Source: Pseudomonas sp. TH31 (GTDB lineage Bacteria > Pseudomonadota > Gammaproteobacteria > Pseudomonadales > Pseudomonadaceae). Taken from it: a DNA stretch of 64,000 nucleotides. The notes under the pieces are model-generated. The model searched no databases. It saw nothing but the letters and a program-made list of their open reading frames with translations, and was not told the origin of the DNA. Positions 1 through 8,873 of the stretch are shown here, in pieces. Position numbers and translations under genes: made by a program. Location: assembly GCF_016650815.1 (NCBI RefSeq), contig NZ_JAEKEZ010000038.1:248001-312000 (forward strand). The letters run 5' to 3'. Position 1 is the stretch's first letter. Every line of letters begins with the position of its first letter.

Positions 1-3000
1 GTGCTGGCCCGTGTACAACTGATTCTGCGGGTTGACCCGAAGAACCGTCTGGACATCGACCCGGTCCTGCTGGAAAAAGAAGTGGTTCAAGCCTGCCGCA
101 GCTGGCAGGACGACTACGCGAGCCTGGTCGTGGAAAGCTTCGGCGAAGCCCACGGCACCAACGTGCTGGCGGACTTCCCGAAAGGCTTCCCGGCCGGTTA
201 CCGCGAGCGCTTCGCTGCGCACTCGGCCGTGGTCGACATGCAACACCTGCTGAGCCTGAACGAAAAGAGCCCGCTGGTGATGAGTTTCTATCAGCCGCTG
301 GGCCAGGTCTCCGGTCAGCGCGAACTGCATTGCAAGCTGTACCACGCCGATACGCCGCTGGCGTTGTCCGACGTCTTGCCGATCCTGGAAAACCTCGGCC
401 TGCGCGTGCTGGGTGAGTTCCCGTATCGCCTGCGTCACAACAATGGCCGCGAGTTCTGGATTCACGATTTCGCCTTCACGGCTGCCGAAGGCCTGGAACT
501 CGACATCCAGCAACTCAACGATACCTTGCAGGACGCGTTCGTCCACATCGTGCGTGGCGATGCCGAGAACGATGCGTTCAACCGGCTGGTACTGACTGCC
601 GGCCTGCCATGGCGCGATGTGGCGCTGCTGCGTGCCTACGCCCGCTACATGAAGCAGATTCGTCTGGGCTTCGACCTGGGCTACATCGCCAGCACCCTGA
701 ACAACCACACCGACATCGCTCGCGAGTTGACCCGGTTGTTCAAGACCCGTTTCTACCTGGCGCGCAAACTGGCCAGCGACGATCTGGAAGACAAGCAGCA
801 ACGTCTGGAACAGGCCATCGTCACCGCCCTGGACAACGTCCAGGTACTCAACGAAGACCGCATCCTGCGTCGCTACCTGGACCTGATCAAGGCCACTCTG
901 CGCACCAACTTCTACCAGACCGATGCGCACGGCCATAACAAGTCCTACTTCAGCTTCAAGTTCAACCCGCACCAGATCCCTGAGCTGCCGAAGCCCGTAC
1001 CGAAGTTCGAAATCTTCGTTTACTCGCCTCGCGTTGAAGGTGTGCACCTGCGCTTCGGTAACGTGGCTCGTGGCGGCCTGCGCTGGTCCGACCGTGAAGA
1101 AGACTACCGCACCGAAGTGTTGGGCCTGGTAAAAGCCCAGCAAGTGAAGAACTCGGTCATCGTGCCTGTGGGCGCGAAGGGCGGCTTCCTGCCGCGTCGC
1201 CTGCCATTGGGCGGCGGTCGGGACGAGATCGCGGCCGAGGGCATCGCCTGCTACCGCATCTTTATCTCGGGCCTGTTGGACATTACCGACAACCTGAAGG
1301 ACGGCGCACTGGTGCCGCCGGTCAACGTCGTGCGTCATGACGATGATGACCCGTACCTGGTAGTGGCGGCGGACAAGGGCACTGCAACCTTCTCCGACAT
1401 CGCCAACGGCATTGCCATCGACTACGGTTTCTGGCTCGGCGACGCCTTTGCATCGGGCGGCTCGGCCGGTTACGACCACAAGAAAATGGGCATCACCGCC
1501 AAGGGCGCGTGGGTTGGCGTACAACGTCACTTCCGCGAGCGCGGCATCAATGTTCAGAAGGACAGCATTACCGTCGTCGGCGTCGGCGACATGGCCGGTG
1601 ACGTGTTCGGTAACGGCTTGTTGATGTCCGAGACCCTGCAACTGGTCGCGGCCTTCAACCACCTGCACATCTTCATCGACCCGAATCCACAACCGGCCAA
1701 CAGCTTCGTCGAGCGTCAGCGCCTGTTCGACCTGCCGCGTTCGGCCTGGTCGGATTACGACACCAGCATCATGTCCGAAGGCGGCGGGATTTTCTCCCGC
1801 AGCGCGAAAAGCATCGCGATTTCCCCGCAGATGAAAGAGCGCTTCGACATTCAGGCTGACAAGCTGACCCCGACCGAGCTGCTGAACGCCTTGCTCAAGG
1901 CCCCGGTAGACCTGTTGTGGAACGGCGGTATCGGCACCTATGTCAAAGCCAGCACCGAAAGCCACGCCGATGTCGGCGACAAGGCCAACGATGCGCTGCG
2001 CGTGAACGGCAACGAACTGCGCTGCAAAGTCGTGGGCGAGGGCGGTAACCTCGGTATGACCCAATTGGGTCGTGTCGAATTCGGCCTCAATGGCGGCGGT
2101 TCCAACACCGATTTCATCGACAACGCCGGTGGCGTGGACTGCTCCGACCACGAAGTCAACATCAAGATCCTGCTGAACGAAGTGGTTCAGGCCGGTGATA
2201 TGACCGAGAAGCAACGTAACCAGTTGCTCGGCAGCATGACTGACGAAGTCGGTGGCCTGGTCCTGGGCAACAACTACAAGCAGACTCAGGCACTGTCCCT
2301 GGCCGCCCGTCGCGCCTTGCCGCGGATTGCCGAATACAAGCGCTTGATGAACGACCTGGAAAGCCGTGGCAAGCTGGATCGCGCCATCGAGTTCCTGCCG
2401 GCGGAAGAGGCTATCAACGAGCGCGTCGCGGCAGGCCATGGCCTGACCCGTGCCGAGCTGTCGGTGCTGATCTCCTACAGCAAGATCGACCTCAAGGAAG
2501 CGCTGCTCAACTCGCAAGTGCCGGACGACGATTACCTGACCCGCGACATGGAAACCGCTTTCCCGCCGATGCTGGTGAGCAAGTTCTCCGAAGCCATGCG
2601 TCGTCACCGTCTGAAGCGCGAGATCGTCAGCACCCAGATCGCCAACGACCTGGTCAACCACATGGGCATCACCTTCGTTCAACGACTCAAAGAGTCGACC
2701 GGCATGAGCCCGGCGAATGTTGCAGGTGCCTATGTAATTGTCCGCGATATCTTCCACCTCCCGCACTGGTTCCGGCAGATCGAAGCCCTGGACTACCAGG
2801 TTTCCGCTGACGTGCAACTGGAGCTGATGGACGAGCTGATGCGTCTGGGCCGCCGCGCTACGCGCTGGTTCCTGCGCAGCCGTCGCAACGAGCAGAACGC
2901 TGCCCGTGACGTCGCGCACTTCGGTCCACATCTGGCGGCGCTGGGCCTCAAGCTCGACGAGCTGCTGGAAGGCCCGACCCGTGAAGGCTGGCAGACCCGT

Positions 3001-3486
3001 TATCAGGCTTACGTCGCGGCTGGCGTACCTGAGTTGCTGGCGCGCATGGTTGCAGGCACCACTCACCTGTACACCTTGCTGCCGATCATCGAAGCATCGG
3101 ATGTGACCGGCCAGAACGCCGCAGACGTCGCGAAGGCTTACTTCGCCGTCGGCAGCGCGCTGGACATCACCTGGTACCTGCAACAGATCAGTGCTCTGCC
3201 GGTTGAAAACAACTGGCAGGCGCTGGCCCGTGAAGCGTTCCGCGACGATGTGGACTGGCAGCAACGTGCGATCACCATCTCCGTCCTGCAACAGGGCGAC
3301 GGCACTCAGGACGTGGAAACACGCCTGGCGCTGTGGATGGAAGCGCACGAAGGCATGATCGAGCGCTGGCGCGTCATGCTGGTGGAAATCCGTGCCGCGA
3401 GCGGCACTGACTACGCCATGTACGCAGTCGCCAACCGCGAACTGCTGGACCTGGCGTTGAGCGGTCAGGCGGTGGTGACAGCCTGA
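1..3486 (+). CDS. gdhB: NAD-specific glutamate dehydrogenase, large class, 3' part
   Basis: Catalyses reversible NAD-linked deamination of glutamate to 2-oxoglutarate in the cytoplasm. The frame is open from base 1 and gives 1161 residues; the large bacterial class is about 1600 residues, so the first roughly 450 are missing and the GTG at base 1 is an internal Val codon. The catalytic core is recognisable by the GAKGGF lysine motif (about residue 395), the following GGGRDEIAAEG segment and the nucleotide-domain stretch VVGEGGNLGMTQLGRVEF. A long C-terminal helical domain follows, as in this class. A strong terminator follows 15 bases after the stop, so this is the last gene of its unit. Family identity is secure; the symbol follows Pseudomonas usage. 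Confidence 0.95.
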   Translation: MLARVQLILRVDPKNRLDIDPVLLEKEVVQACRSWQDDYASLVVESFGEAHGTNVLADFPKGFPAGYRERFAAHSAVVDMQHLLSLNEKSPLVMSFYQPLGQVSGQRELHCKLYHADTPLALSDVLPILENLGLRVLGEFPYRLRHNNGREFWIHDFAFTAAEGLELDIQQLNDTLQDAFVHIVRGDAENDAFNRLVLTAGLPWRDVALLRAYARYMKQIRLGFDLGYIASTLNNHTDIARELTRLFKTRFYLARKLASDDLEDKQQRLEQAIVTALDNVQVLNEDRILRRYLDLIKATLRTNFYQTDAHGHNKSYFSFKFNPHQIPELPKPVPKFEIFVYSPRVEGVHLRFGNVARGGLRWSDREEDYRTEVLGLVKAQQVKNSVIVPVGAKGGFLPRRLPLGGGRDEIAAEGIACYRIFISGLLDITDNLKDGALVPPVNVVRHDDDDPYLVVAADKGTATFSDIANGIAIDYGFWLGDAFASGGSAGYDHKKMGITAKGAWVGVQRHFRERGINVQKDSITVVGVGDMAGDVFGNGLLMSETLQLVAAFNHLHIFIDPNPQPANSFVERQRLFDLPRSAWSDYDTSIMSEGGGIFSRSAKSIAISPQMKERFDIQADKLTPTELLNALLKAPVDLLWNGGIGTYVKASTESHADVGDKANDALRVNGNELRCKVVGEGGNLGMTQLGRVEFGLNGGGSNTDFIDNAGGVDCSDHEVNIKILLNEVVQAGDMTEKQRNQLLGSMTDEVGGLVLGNNYKQTQALSLAARRALPRIAEYKRLMNDLESRGKLDRAIEFLPAEEAINERVAAGHGLTRAELSVLISYSKIDLKEALLNSQVPDDDYLTRDMETAFPPMLVSKFSEAMRRHRLKREIVSTQIANDLVNHMGITFVQRLKESTGMSPANVAGAYVIVRDIFHLPHWFRQIEALDYQVSADVQLELMDELMRLGRRATRWFLRSRRNEQNAARDVAHFGPHLAALGLKLDELLEGPTREGWQTRYQAYVAAGVPELLARMVAGTTHLYTLLPIIEASDVTGQNAADVAKAYFAVGSALDITWYLQQISALPVENNWQALAREAFRDDVDWQQRAITISVLQQGDGTQDVETRLALWMEAHEGMIERWRVMLVEIRAASGTDYAMYAVANRELLDLALSGQAVVTA

Positions 3487-3500
3487 TTCAACGCTGAATG

Positions 3501-3537
3501 AAAAAGCCCCCGTATCGAGAGCTGCGGGGGCTTTTTT
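3501..3537 (+). terminator. Rho-independent terminator of gdhB
   Basis: A hairpin with arms AAAAAGCCCCC and GGGGGCTTTTTT sits 15 bases after the gdhB stop and ends in a T run. Confidence 0.9.
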
Positions 3538-3563
3538 CTGTGGGCTTTTGTGTTGTCTGGGCA

Positions 3564-3649
3564 GGCCGCATCGCGAGCAAGCTTTGCTCCTACAGGTTAT
3601 ATGTCGATGGCGTAACCCTGTAGGAGCAAAGCTTGCTCGCGATGCGGCC
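3564..3649. repeat. REP-type inverted repeat
   Basis: Two arms of about 33 bases (3564-3596 and 3617-3649) are reverse complements containing TCGCGAGCAAGCTTTGCTCC. They lie between convergent gene ends. This is the arm type used again on one side of the element at 41989-42083. Confidence 0.85.
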
Positions 3650-3659
3650 ATTAACCTCA

Positions 3660-4355
3660 CTACAACTTCTGTCCTGTTGTGTGATCAATCATCGATACTT
3701 TATCTGTCGACCTGGTCAATAAATTACTGAGCGACTGGTCAAACTTTTGCAGCGCCCGAACTTGCACATCCTGTTGTTGGTTAATATCCGCGACAATCTC
3801 TTCGCTGCGTCCAAAGTCGGCCCAGACAGGGCTCAACGATCTAGCGTCATGCCCTTGCGCAGTCCCGATGTAATTGAACTTCGAATCATAGAGGCTCGCG
3901 CTGACATCCACCTTGATATCCGAACTGCGCGAAGTCATCAGTTGGCTGTGGGTGTCGACAATGGCGACCACGTCCGGTCTGGCGGCCCGCAGGCTTTGCA
4001 TGTCCGGATAGACCGTCACCGAGCCGAACTGGCGCTGCAACGAGGCCTTGACGCCATCTACGGCAAAGTCCGGGTTGGAGCTCGCCACGTAGGCGTCGTG
4101 GATCGGTTGATCCAGCAGACTCTGGCCGAAACCGCTGCCGGCGTTGGCCTGGTAGTGGCGCAGGTAATCGCGGTTGGCCTGGGTGCTCGGGCTGTAGACA
4201 ATGCCCAGCGACACCGTTCTGCCGTTGGCGACGCTTGCGGCACTGGAGCGAGTGGCCGGCATATCGAGCGAGGAGAGCGCTTTTGGGGCCGTGGGAATGG
4301 AACATCCGGTTAACAGTGCTGCGACAGCCAACGTACTAACAAGCACAAGTTTCAT
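3660..4355 (-). CDS. Putative lipoprotein of unknown function
   Basis: 231 residues. The N-terminus MKLVLVSTLAVAALLTGCS is a lipoprotein signal with lipobox LLTGC, so the mature protein should be lipid-anchored at Cys18. The rest is soluble, with alternating strands and helices, and I do not recognise a catalytic motif. The start is supported by GGAGAG upstream. The gene stands alone between gdhB (convergent) and the cupin gene region. Similar Pseudomonas proteins are usually left as hypothetical; no function is proposed. Confidence 0.75.
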   Translation of the reverse strand: MKLVLVSTLAVAALLTGCSIPTAPKALSSLDMPATRSSAASVANGRTVSLGIVYSPSTQANRDYLRHYQANAGSGFGQSLLDQPIHDAYVASSNPDFAVDGVKASLQRQFGSVTVYPDMQSLRAARPDVVAIVDTHSQLMTSRSSDIKVDVSASLYDSKFNYIGTAQGHDARSLSPVWADFGRSEEIVADINQQQDVQVRALQKFDQSLSNLLTRSTDKVSMIDHTTGQKL

Positions 4356-4530
4356 GGTGTCTCTCCAGTGAAACAGCGTGAGGCAAGTGTTTAAGTGTTA
4401 CCGGTATCGACCGGCAATGAACTTAGACTAAACCTGTATTCGCTGAATGAAACCTGTCTATGCCTGCGCTTATTGAGTGAGTCATAGTTTTGTTTGATGT
4501 AAACGCTTCAAGCTAATTGCGAGCAGTCAT

Positions 4531-4564
4531 AAACAGGCCCGAATTGTTCATTCGGGCCTGTTTA
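4531..4564 (-). terminator. Terminator of the cupin gene
   Basis: The arms AAACAGGCCCGAAT and ATTCGGGCCTGTTT are perfectly complementary around a 6-base loop, 22 bases after the cupin stop. Being symmetric, it could also act in the other direction, but no plus-strand gene ends here. The rest of 4356-4586 holds no gene. Confidence 0.8.
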
Positions 4565-4586
4565 TTTATGGCTGATGTAACAGGCA

Positions 4587-4985
4587 TCAGTTATTCAAAG
4601 GGATCAATACTTTCTCGTCCGGCGACAACACCATGAACACCAACAGTTTGGCCGGTTGGGTCGCACTGGCGTTTTTCGAGATCAAATGCTCGGAACCCGC
4701 CGGTTCATACCAGTACTCGCCAGCCTTGTAGGTGATCGCCGTCTGGCCTTTGACCTGAGAGGTGATCTGGCCCGAGAGCACATACGCCATGGCGGTGCCG
4801 TCATGTTTATGGGCGATGGAGGATTGGCCGGGTTTGTAGTCGACCTCGATCATCATGGCTTTTTTGCCGGGCACGTTTTGCAGCAGTTCGTCCTGCAACA
4901 CCGTGATTTTTTCAGACGGGTCGTGGGCGAACGCCGAAGCGGAAACGGTCAGGGCCAGGGCGGCCAGTAAACTCAAAGCTTTCAT
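4587..4985 (-). CDS. Secreted single-domain cupin protein
   Basis: 132 residues with a Sec signal peptide (MKALSLLAALALTVSASAFA, probable cut after AFA), so likely periplasmic. The rest is one cupin barrel. The first cupin motif includes HKHDGTAMAYVLSGQ with metal-ligand-type histidines, and the second contains YKAGEYWYEPAGSEHLI with a further His. Substrate cannot be inferred from a lone cupin. It has its own terminator and a ribosome site at the start (GGTGATCAACC, weak). Small cupins of this kind are often annotated as quercetinase-like or sensor cupins; only the fold is claimed. Confidence 0.85.
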   Translation of the reverse strand: MKALSLLAALALTVSASAFAHDPSEKITVLQDELLQNVPGKKAMMIEVDYKPGQSSIAHKHDGTAMAYVLSGQITSQVKGQTAITYKAGEYWYEPAGSEHLISKNASATQPAKLLVFMVLSPDEKVLIPLNN

Positions 4986-5105
4986 GGTTGATCACCTGGG
5001 GTGGTTAGTCGTCAGGGACCACAGTAAGCCGCGGGTGAAGGCAATAAAACGGCCAATTTTCGCGAAGGTGAGGGGACCAATCCCCTCGTATCACCAGAGC
5101 AACCC

Positions 5106-5254
5106 GTAGCAGCTGCCGAGCAGCGCGAGGCTGCGTTCGGCGGCGAAGCCGTCGTGAGATCAGACACTGAGGTGTATCAGGTAGACGGCATGCTCAGGGT
5201 TTTTACGACGGCTTCGCCGCCGAACGCAGCCTCGCGGTGCTCGGCAGCTGCTAC
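5106..5254. repeat. Long-arm inverted repeat, GTAGCAGCTGCCGAG family
   Basis: The outer arms start GTAGCAGCTGCCGAGC and end GCTCGGCAGCTGCTAC. An inner extension carries GCGTTCGGCGGCGAAGCC and its complement. The asymmetric core (about 5153-5195) is conserved with the copy at 12091-12265, including GTGTATCAGGT. No gene lies in it. Confidence 0.85.
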
Positions 5255-5264
5255 AGAGGGGGGG

Positions 5265-5558
5265 TTACACGATAGGGAAGCTGTTGAAATCGACGGCATT
5301 GGCCAATCGGCTATCAATCAACCCAATAAAACCCTGCACTTCAGGGCAGTTGAAATGCGATTGCATGGCCGCTTCCGATTGCCAGCGGGCGCTGACGTTC
5401 CAGCGGTTGCTGTCCTCGGGGCAGCGGTCAACCATATAGGAATCACAGCCCGGAAGTTCACGCAGGGTTTCGACAATCTTTTGCAGTTGCTTGCCCAGTT
5501 CTTCCGAGCGGCCGGCGGCGGCCTGCACTTGTACGGTGTTGATCACTTCGTTGGACAT
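5265..5558 (-). CDS. Antibiotic biosynthesis monooxygenase (ABM) domain protein
   Basis: 97 residues, the normal size of a stand-alone ABM/quinol-monooxygenase-type dimeric alpha-beta barrel. The sequence reads as one ABM domain: an N-terminal strand (VINTVQVQAAAGR), a helix (LGKQLQKIVETLRELPGC), then DSNRWNVSARWQSEAAMQSHF, the usual position for the W-x-S/E-x-A-x-x-x-H signature. Function in this family ranges from quinol oxidation to haem degradation; no cofactor ligand is evident here. The stop lies only 10 bases from the long-arm inverted repeat. A single-gene unit is likely. Confidence 0.8.
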   Translation of the reverse strand: MSNEVINTVQVQAAAGRSEELGKQLQKIVETLRELPGCDSYMVDRCPEDSNRWNVSARWQSEAAMQSHFNCPEVQGFIGLIDSRLANAVDFNSFPIV

Positions 5559-5681
5559 TACTCACACTCCTGAATCAGGCCGGACGAATCCTGCTCATTG
5601 AGGGATAACGCATTTGCAGAATAGGCCTGCATCGGGGGACCGCCAATAGCCAATCGCCGGATAAACCCCCACACCAATGTG

Positions 5682-7115
5682 TCAGGCGACCTGCTGCAAG
5701 ATGTCCTTCAAGCGGTCCAGCGCGGTGTCAATGTCCAGGGTTTCGATAGCGCCAAACCCCATGAGCAGCCCGGCACGCGGCGCTTGCTGATAGAAAAAGC
5801 CCTCAATGGAATAGAGCCCGACTTCGACTTTTCTGGCCAGTTCGATGATCAGCGCGAGGTCGATCGGCACCTTGCACAGCACCACCATGTGAAACCCGGC
5901 GACGGTCGGCACGGCCTCAAACCACGGTGAAAGATCACCGGCCATCCGCGCCAGGATCCGCTCGCGGCGCCCGGCGTAGATCGTGTGGCATCGGCGGATG
6001 TGCTTGAGCAGGCAGCCTTCGGCGATGAACTTGGCCAGCGCCCATTGCGGCAGCGTCGAGGTGTGCAGGTCGGTGAGCTGCTTGGCGCGGATCACCGCTT
6101 CAAGGATCGCCGGCGGCAAGATCGTATAACCGAGCCGCAACTCTGGCAGCAGGGTTTTCGAGAAGGTACCGACGTAGGCAACCATGCCGCGCTCGTCCAT
6201 GCTTTGCAGCGAATCGGTCGGTCGGCCCTCGTAGCGGAATTCGCTGTCGTAATCGTCCTCGATGATGATTGCGCCCAGCTCATGCGCCCGTGCCAGCAAG
6301 GCGATTCGACGTGTCTGGCTCATCGGCATGCCCAGCGGGAACTGGTGCGACGGTGTGACGTAAATCAGCCGCGTGCCTTGCGCAATCAACTCGACCTGAA
6401 TGCCTTCGGCGTCCACCGGGACCCCGACCACGGTGGCGCCATGGCTGGCGAACAATAGACGCGCTGGCGGGTAACCGGGATCTTCCATTGCCACCAGACT
6501 GGCGGGTTGAATCAGCACCCGGGCAATCAGGTCCAGGGCCTGCTGCGCACCGTTGCACACCACCACATCTTCGTCCTGGCAATTGACTCCGCGGGAAAAC
6601 GCGATGTGCCGGGCAATCGCATTGCGCAGCGCCGGTAAACCTTCGGGCAGGCTGTAAAAGCCCTTGGATCCGGCCATCTGGCGCAAGGCGTGAGAGGTGC
6701 AGCGCCGCCAATCGTCCTGAGGGAATTGGCCCTTGCTGGTGGCGCCACCGATAAAGTCGTAGCGCAGCGAACCTTCCAGCGTCGGATGGCGCAACAACAC
6801 CGGCAGGTTGCGCCAGGACTCGATGATCTCGGCACTGGCCAGCTCCGAATGGCTTTGCTTGCGCTGGATTTTCGCCGGCCGCGCATTGACGTAGGTGCCT
6901 TTGCCGATCACCCCGGTGAGGAAGTTTTCGTAGGTCAGTTGCGAGTACGTATCGGAAATGGTCTTGCGTGAAATCCCCAACTGTTCGGCCAGCAAGCGGC
7001 TGGGCGGCAGTTGCGTGCCGGCTGCCAGGCGACCGGTTTCGATGGCACTGCGCAGTTGTTGGTACAACTGGCCTGCCAGGTCTTTGCGGCCGTTGATGAC
7101 AACGTGAAGTTCCAT
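5682..7115 (-). CDS. MocR/PdxR-family transcriptional regulator
   Basis: A GntR-type winged helix (about residues 10-75; the QLYQQLRSAIETGRLAAGTQLPPSR and GISRKTISDTYSQL segments) is fused to a class I aminotransferase-like domain. The PLP-binding lysine lies in GTFSKTLLPELRLGY. The start at 7115 is chosen over the longer frame to 7202 because AGGAGCC precedes it and the domain begins there, giving 477 residues. It is divergent from the AhpD-like gene at 7321, which it may regulate by the usual MocR arrangement. The effector is unknown. Confidence 0.88.
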   Translation of the reverse strand: MELHVVINGRKDLAGQLYQQLRSAIETGRLAAGTQLPPSRLLAEQLGISRKTISDTYSQLTYENFLTGVIGKGTYVNARPAKIQRKQSHSELASAEIIESWRNLPVLLRHPTLEGSLRYDFIGGATSKGQFPQDDWRRCTSHALRQMAGSKGFYSLPEGLPALRNAIARHIAFSRGVNCQDEDVVVCNGAQQALDLIARVLIQPASLVAMEDPGYPPARLLFASHGATVVGVPVDAEGIQVELIAQGTRLIYVTPSHQFPLGMPMSQTRRIALLARAHELGAIIIEDDYDSEFRYEGRPTDSLQSMDERGMVAYVGTFSKTLLPELRLGYTILPPAILEAVIRAKQLTDLHTSTLPQWALAKFIAEGCLLKHIRRCHTIYAGRRERILARMAGDLSPWFEAVPTVAGFHMVVLCKVPIDLALIIELARKVEVGLYSIEGFFYQQAPRAGLLMGFGAIETLDIDTALDRLKDILQQVA

Positions 7116-7320
7116 ACCGGCGGGGCTCCTGGGGCAGTGGGGCGACTGTGGGTCGCGCCAGATTACCCCCATTGCGCCGTCGCATAGAAGTTGCGCAGGC
7201 AAAAAACGCCGGAGGGGGCTGTTGGCCGGTGGTCCCTGGGTTTTTCGTTGAATTGGATCTGTAACGTCGCGGCATCAACGCCTACCGTGGCAACACCTGT
7301 CTGCGCTGCGAGGTCTTTCC

Positions 7321-7761
7321 ATGAATCCGCGTCTGGACTACTACAGCGCGTCACCCAAAGCGATGAAAGCGATGATTGCCATGGAGGCATTGACCGGCAA
7401 TTTGAGCATCGAGGCCGCTTTGCTGCACCTGGTCAAAATCCGTGCCTCGCAACTCAACGGCTGTGCGTTCTGCACCGACATGCACTCGGTGGATGCCCGG
7501 CGCCTCGGCGAGACGGATCGGCGTTTGTATTCGATCGTGGTCTGGCGTGACAGCGGCTTCTTCAACCCTCGGGAGCGGGCGGCTTTCGCCTGGACCGAAG
7601 CAGTCACTTTGCTTTCTGAAAGCCACGTGCCGGATGATGTTTACACCCAGGCGCGGGAGCAGTTCAGTGAAGGCGAATTGGTGGATTTGACCATTGCCGT
7701 GACCACCATCAATAGCTGGAATCGGCTGGCGGTAAGCTTTCGCCAGACGCCCAGCGATTGA
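7321..7761 (+). CDS. Carboxymuconolactone decarboxylase / AhpD-like protein
   Basis: 146 residues. The all-helical CMD fold is indicated by LVKIRASQLNGCAFCTDMHS, which has the redox pair Cys48-x2-Cys51 and His55 of alkylhydroperoxidase AhpD-like proteins. It therefore probably acts as a thiol-dependent peroxidase or a stress protein; substrate is not inferable. It is divergent from the MocR-type regulator, with 205 bases between starts that would hold both promoters. Regulation by that neighbour is inference. Confidence 0.85.
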   Translation: MNPRLDYYSASPKAMKAMIAMEALTGNLSIEAALLHLVKIRASQLNGCAFCTDMHSVDARRLGETDRRLYSIVVWRDSGFFNPRERAAFAWTEAVTLLSESHVPDDVYTQAREQFSEGELVDLTIAVTTINSWNRLAVSFRQTPSD

Positions 7762-7805
7762 GCATCTCAAGTCGAACACAAAGTCCGCGTACACCACAAA
7801 TCTCT

Positions 7806-7885
7806 GAGGAGCGCCGAAGGCTGCGATCTTTGACTTTGATTTTTAAAAACCAGATCAAAAGATCGCAGCCTTCGGCAGCTCCTAC
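7806..7885. repeat. Inverted repeat, GGAGCTGCCGAAGG family (short arms)
   Basis: The left arm has GCCGAAGGCTGCGATCTT and the right arm has AAAAGATCGCAGCCTTCGGC followed by AGCTCCTAC. The left end is degenerate (GAGGAGCGCC). Confidence 0.8.
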
Positions 7886-7911
7886 GGGGGTGGGGTGGCT
7901 GGTGATCTCCG

Positions 7912-8136
7912 GCTTACGAATAGTTGCTGGTCAGGCCCGCGTCAAAGAGGCAGAACAGTCTAAGCTCCAGACGCAATTGGCTGAACGTGACACACAAGTG
8001 CAGCAATAATCAGTCAAGAATCAGCAGATGTACGGCGCTCGGGTCTAGTTCGAAGAACTGGGCCAGCGCTTTGGAAAATGCAATACGACGAGCCCCTGGT
8101 GGCGCTCGCTCACTGAATCCAAGGACGACTTTTATG
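7912..8136 (+). pseudogene. Possible degraded coding remnant
   Basis: One forward frame reads like protein. It contains VKEAEQSKLQTQLAERDTQVQQ, a coiled-coil-like stretch, then VKNQQMYGARV and FEELGQRFGKCN. These are separated by in-frame stops at 8007-8009 and about 8046-8048. No start codon with a ribosome site is visible and it runs into the start of the next gene. I read it as the decayed end of a coiled-coil protein; chance coding appearance is possible. Confidence 0.25.
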
Positions 8137-8613
8137 ACTCAATTGATCAGCCACGTATCACCACAATCCCTGACCGACGTGCTGCAAGCCGCCGGTTACC
8201 GGGTCAACCAGACCGAACAGAACGGCATTGTGCAGTTGCTCAGCGCCAGCCAGGGCATCGGCTATGCCGTGCGTTTCGGTAACCCGGCAGTGGAGCAGGG
8301 CAGCTACGTCGACTTCACTTTCAGCTGCGCCTTGCGCGTGCAGGGCGAGTTGCCGGCCGGGCTGGCGGAACTGTGGAACGCTTCGCGGCGCTTTGCCCGG
8401 TTGTCGGTGCAGGGCGAGTTCCTGGTGATGGAAATGGACGTGGTAGTAGCTGCCGGGGTCAGCGCCGATCACCTGAAGGGCAATCTGGAGTTGTGGGATC
8501 GCCTGCTGCAGGAATTCATCGTGTACCTGCGTGAATACAGCCAGAACGCCGCGCAATTGCAGGCTCAGGCTGAAACCGCCGAGGCTGCCACGCCAGAGGT
8601 TTCGACGCTCTGA
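8134..8613 (+). CDS. YbjN-domain protein
   Basis: 159 residues from the ATG at 8134, preceded by AAGGACG; the open frame extends further upstream but without support. The protein reads as a single YbjN-type sensory/chaperone-like domain (SLTDVLQAAGYRVNQTEQNG, then a strand-rich region and WNASRRFARLSVQGEFLVMEMDV). These are typical alternating positions of the type III secretion chaperone-like fold. The C-terminal 20 residues are Gln/Ala/Glu-rich. No signal peptide. In enterobacteria YbjN affects motility and stress regulation; the role here is unknown. Confidence 0.8.
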   Translation: MTQLISHVSPQSLTDVLQAAGYRVNQTEQNGIVQLLSASQGIGYAVRFGNPAVEQGSYVDFTFSCALRVQGELPAGLAELWNASRRFARLSVQGEFLVMEMDVVVAAGVSADHLKGNLELWDRLLQEFIVYLREYSQNAAQLQAQAETAEAATPEVSTL

Positions 8614-8712
8614 AAAAACACTGAGCGTCGATGGCACCGACCTGAACAAATGGCTGGAGGAATCCAGCAGGCCCGTGGCCAGGCACAGAAGTGATGAACA
8701 ACCCCGATTCAA

Positions 8713-8816
8713 TGTGGGAGCGAGTTTGCTCCGGGTAGCGTTCCGACGATGAGGCCATCACATTCAACGATGAAGTTGACTGATCCACCACCATCGCGAG
8801 CAGGTTCGCTCCCACG
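8713..8816. repeat. Imperfect REP pair, GTGGGAGCG type
   Basis: The left element has TGTGGGAGCGAGTTTGCTC and the right has the inverted GCGAGCAGGTTCGCTCCCAC. The left element is followed by GGGTAGCGTTCCGACGATGAGGCC, the same tail seen at the end of the array at 17577-17617. The 8614-8873 gap holds nothing else. Confidence 0.75.
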
Positions 8817-8873
8817 GGGCAGTTCAGTGGGGCAGTTGAAACAACCCAAACAAGGATCGACAGGGAGTCATCG

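Noticed and set aside
3747..4313. 188-residue plus-strand ORF
   Set aside because: Opposite the lipoprotein gene, which has a lipobox and ribosome site.
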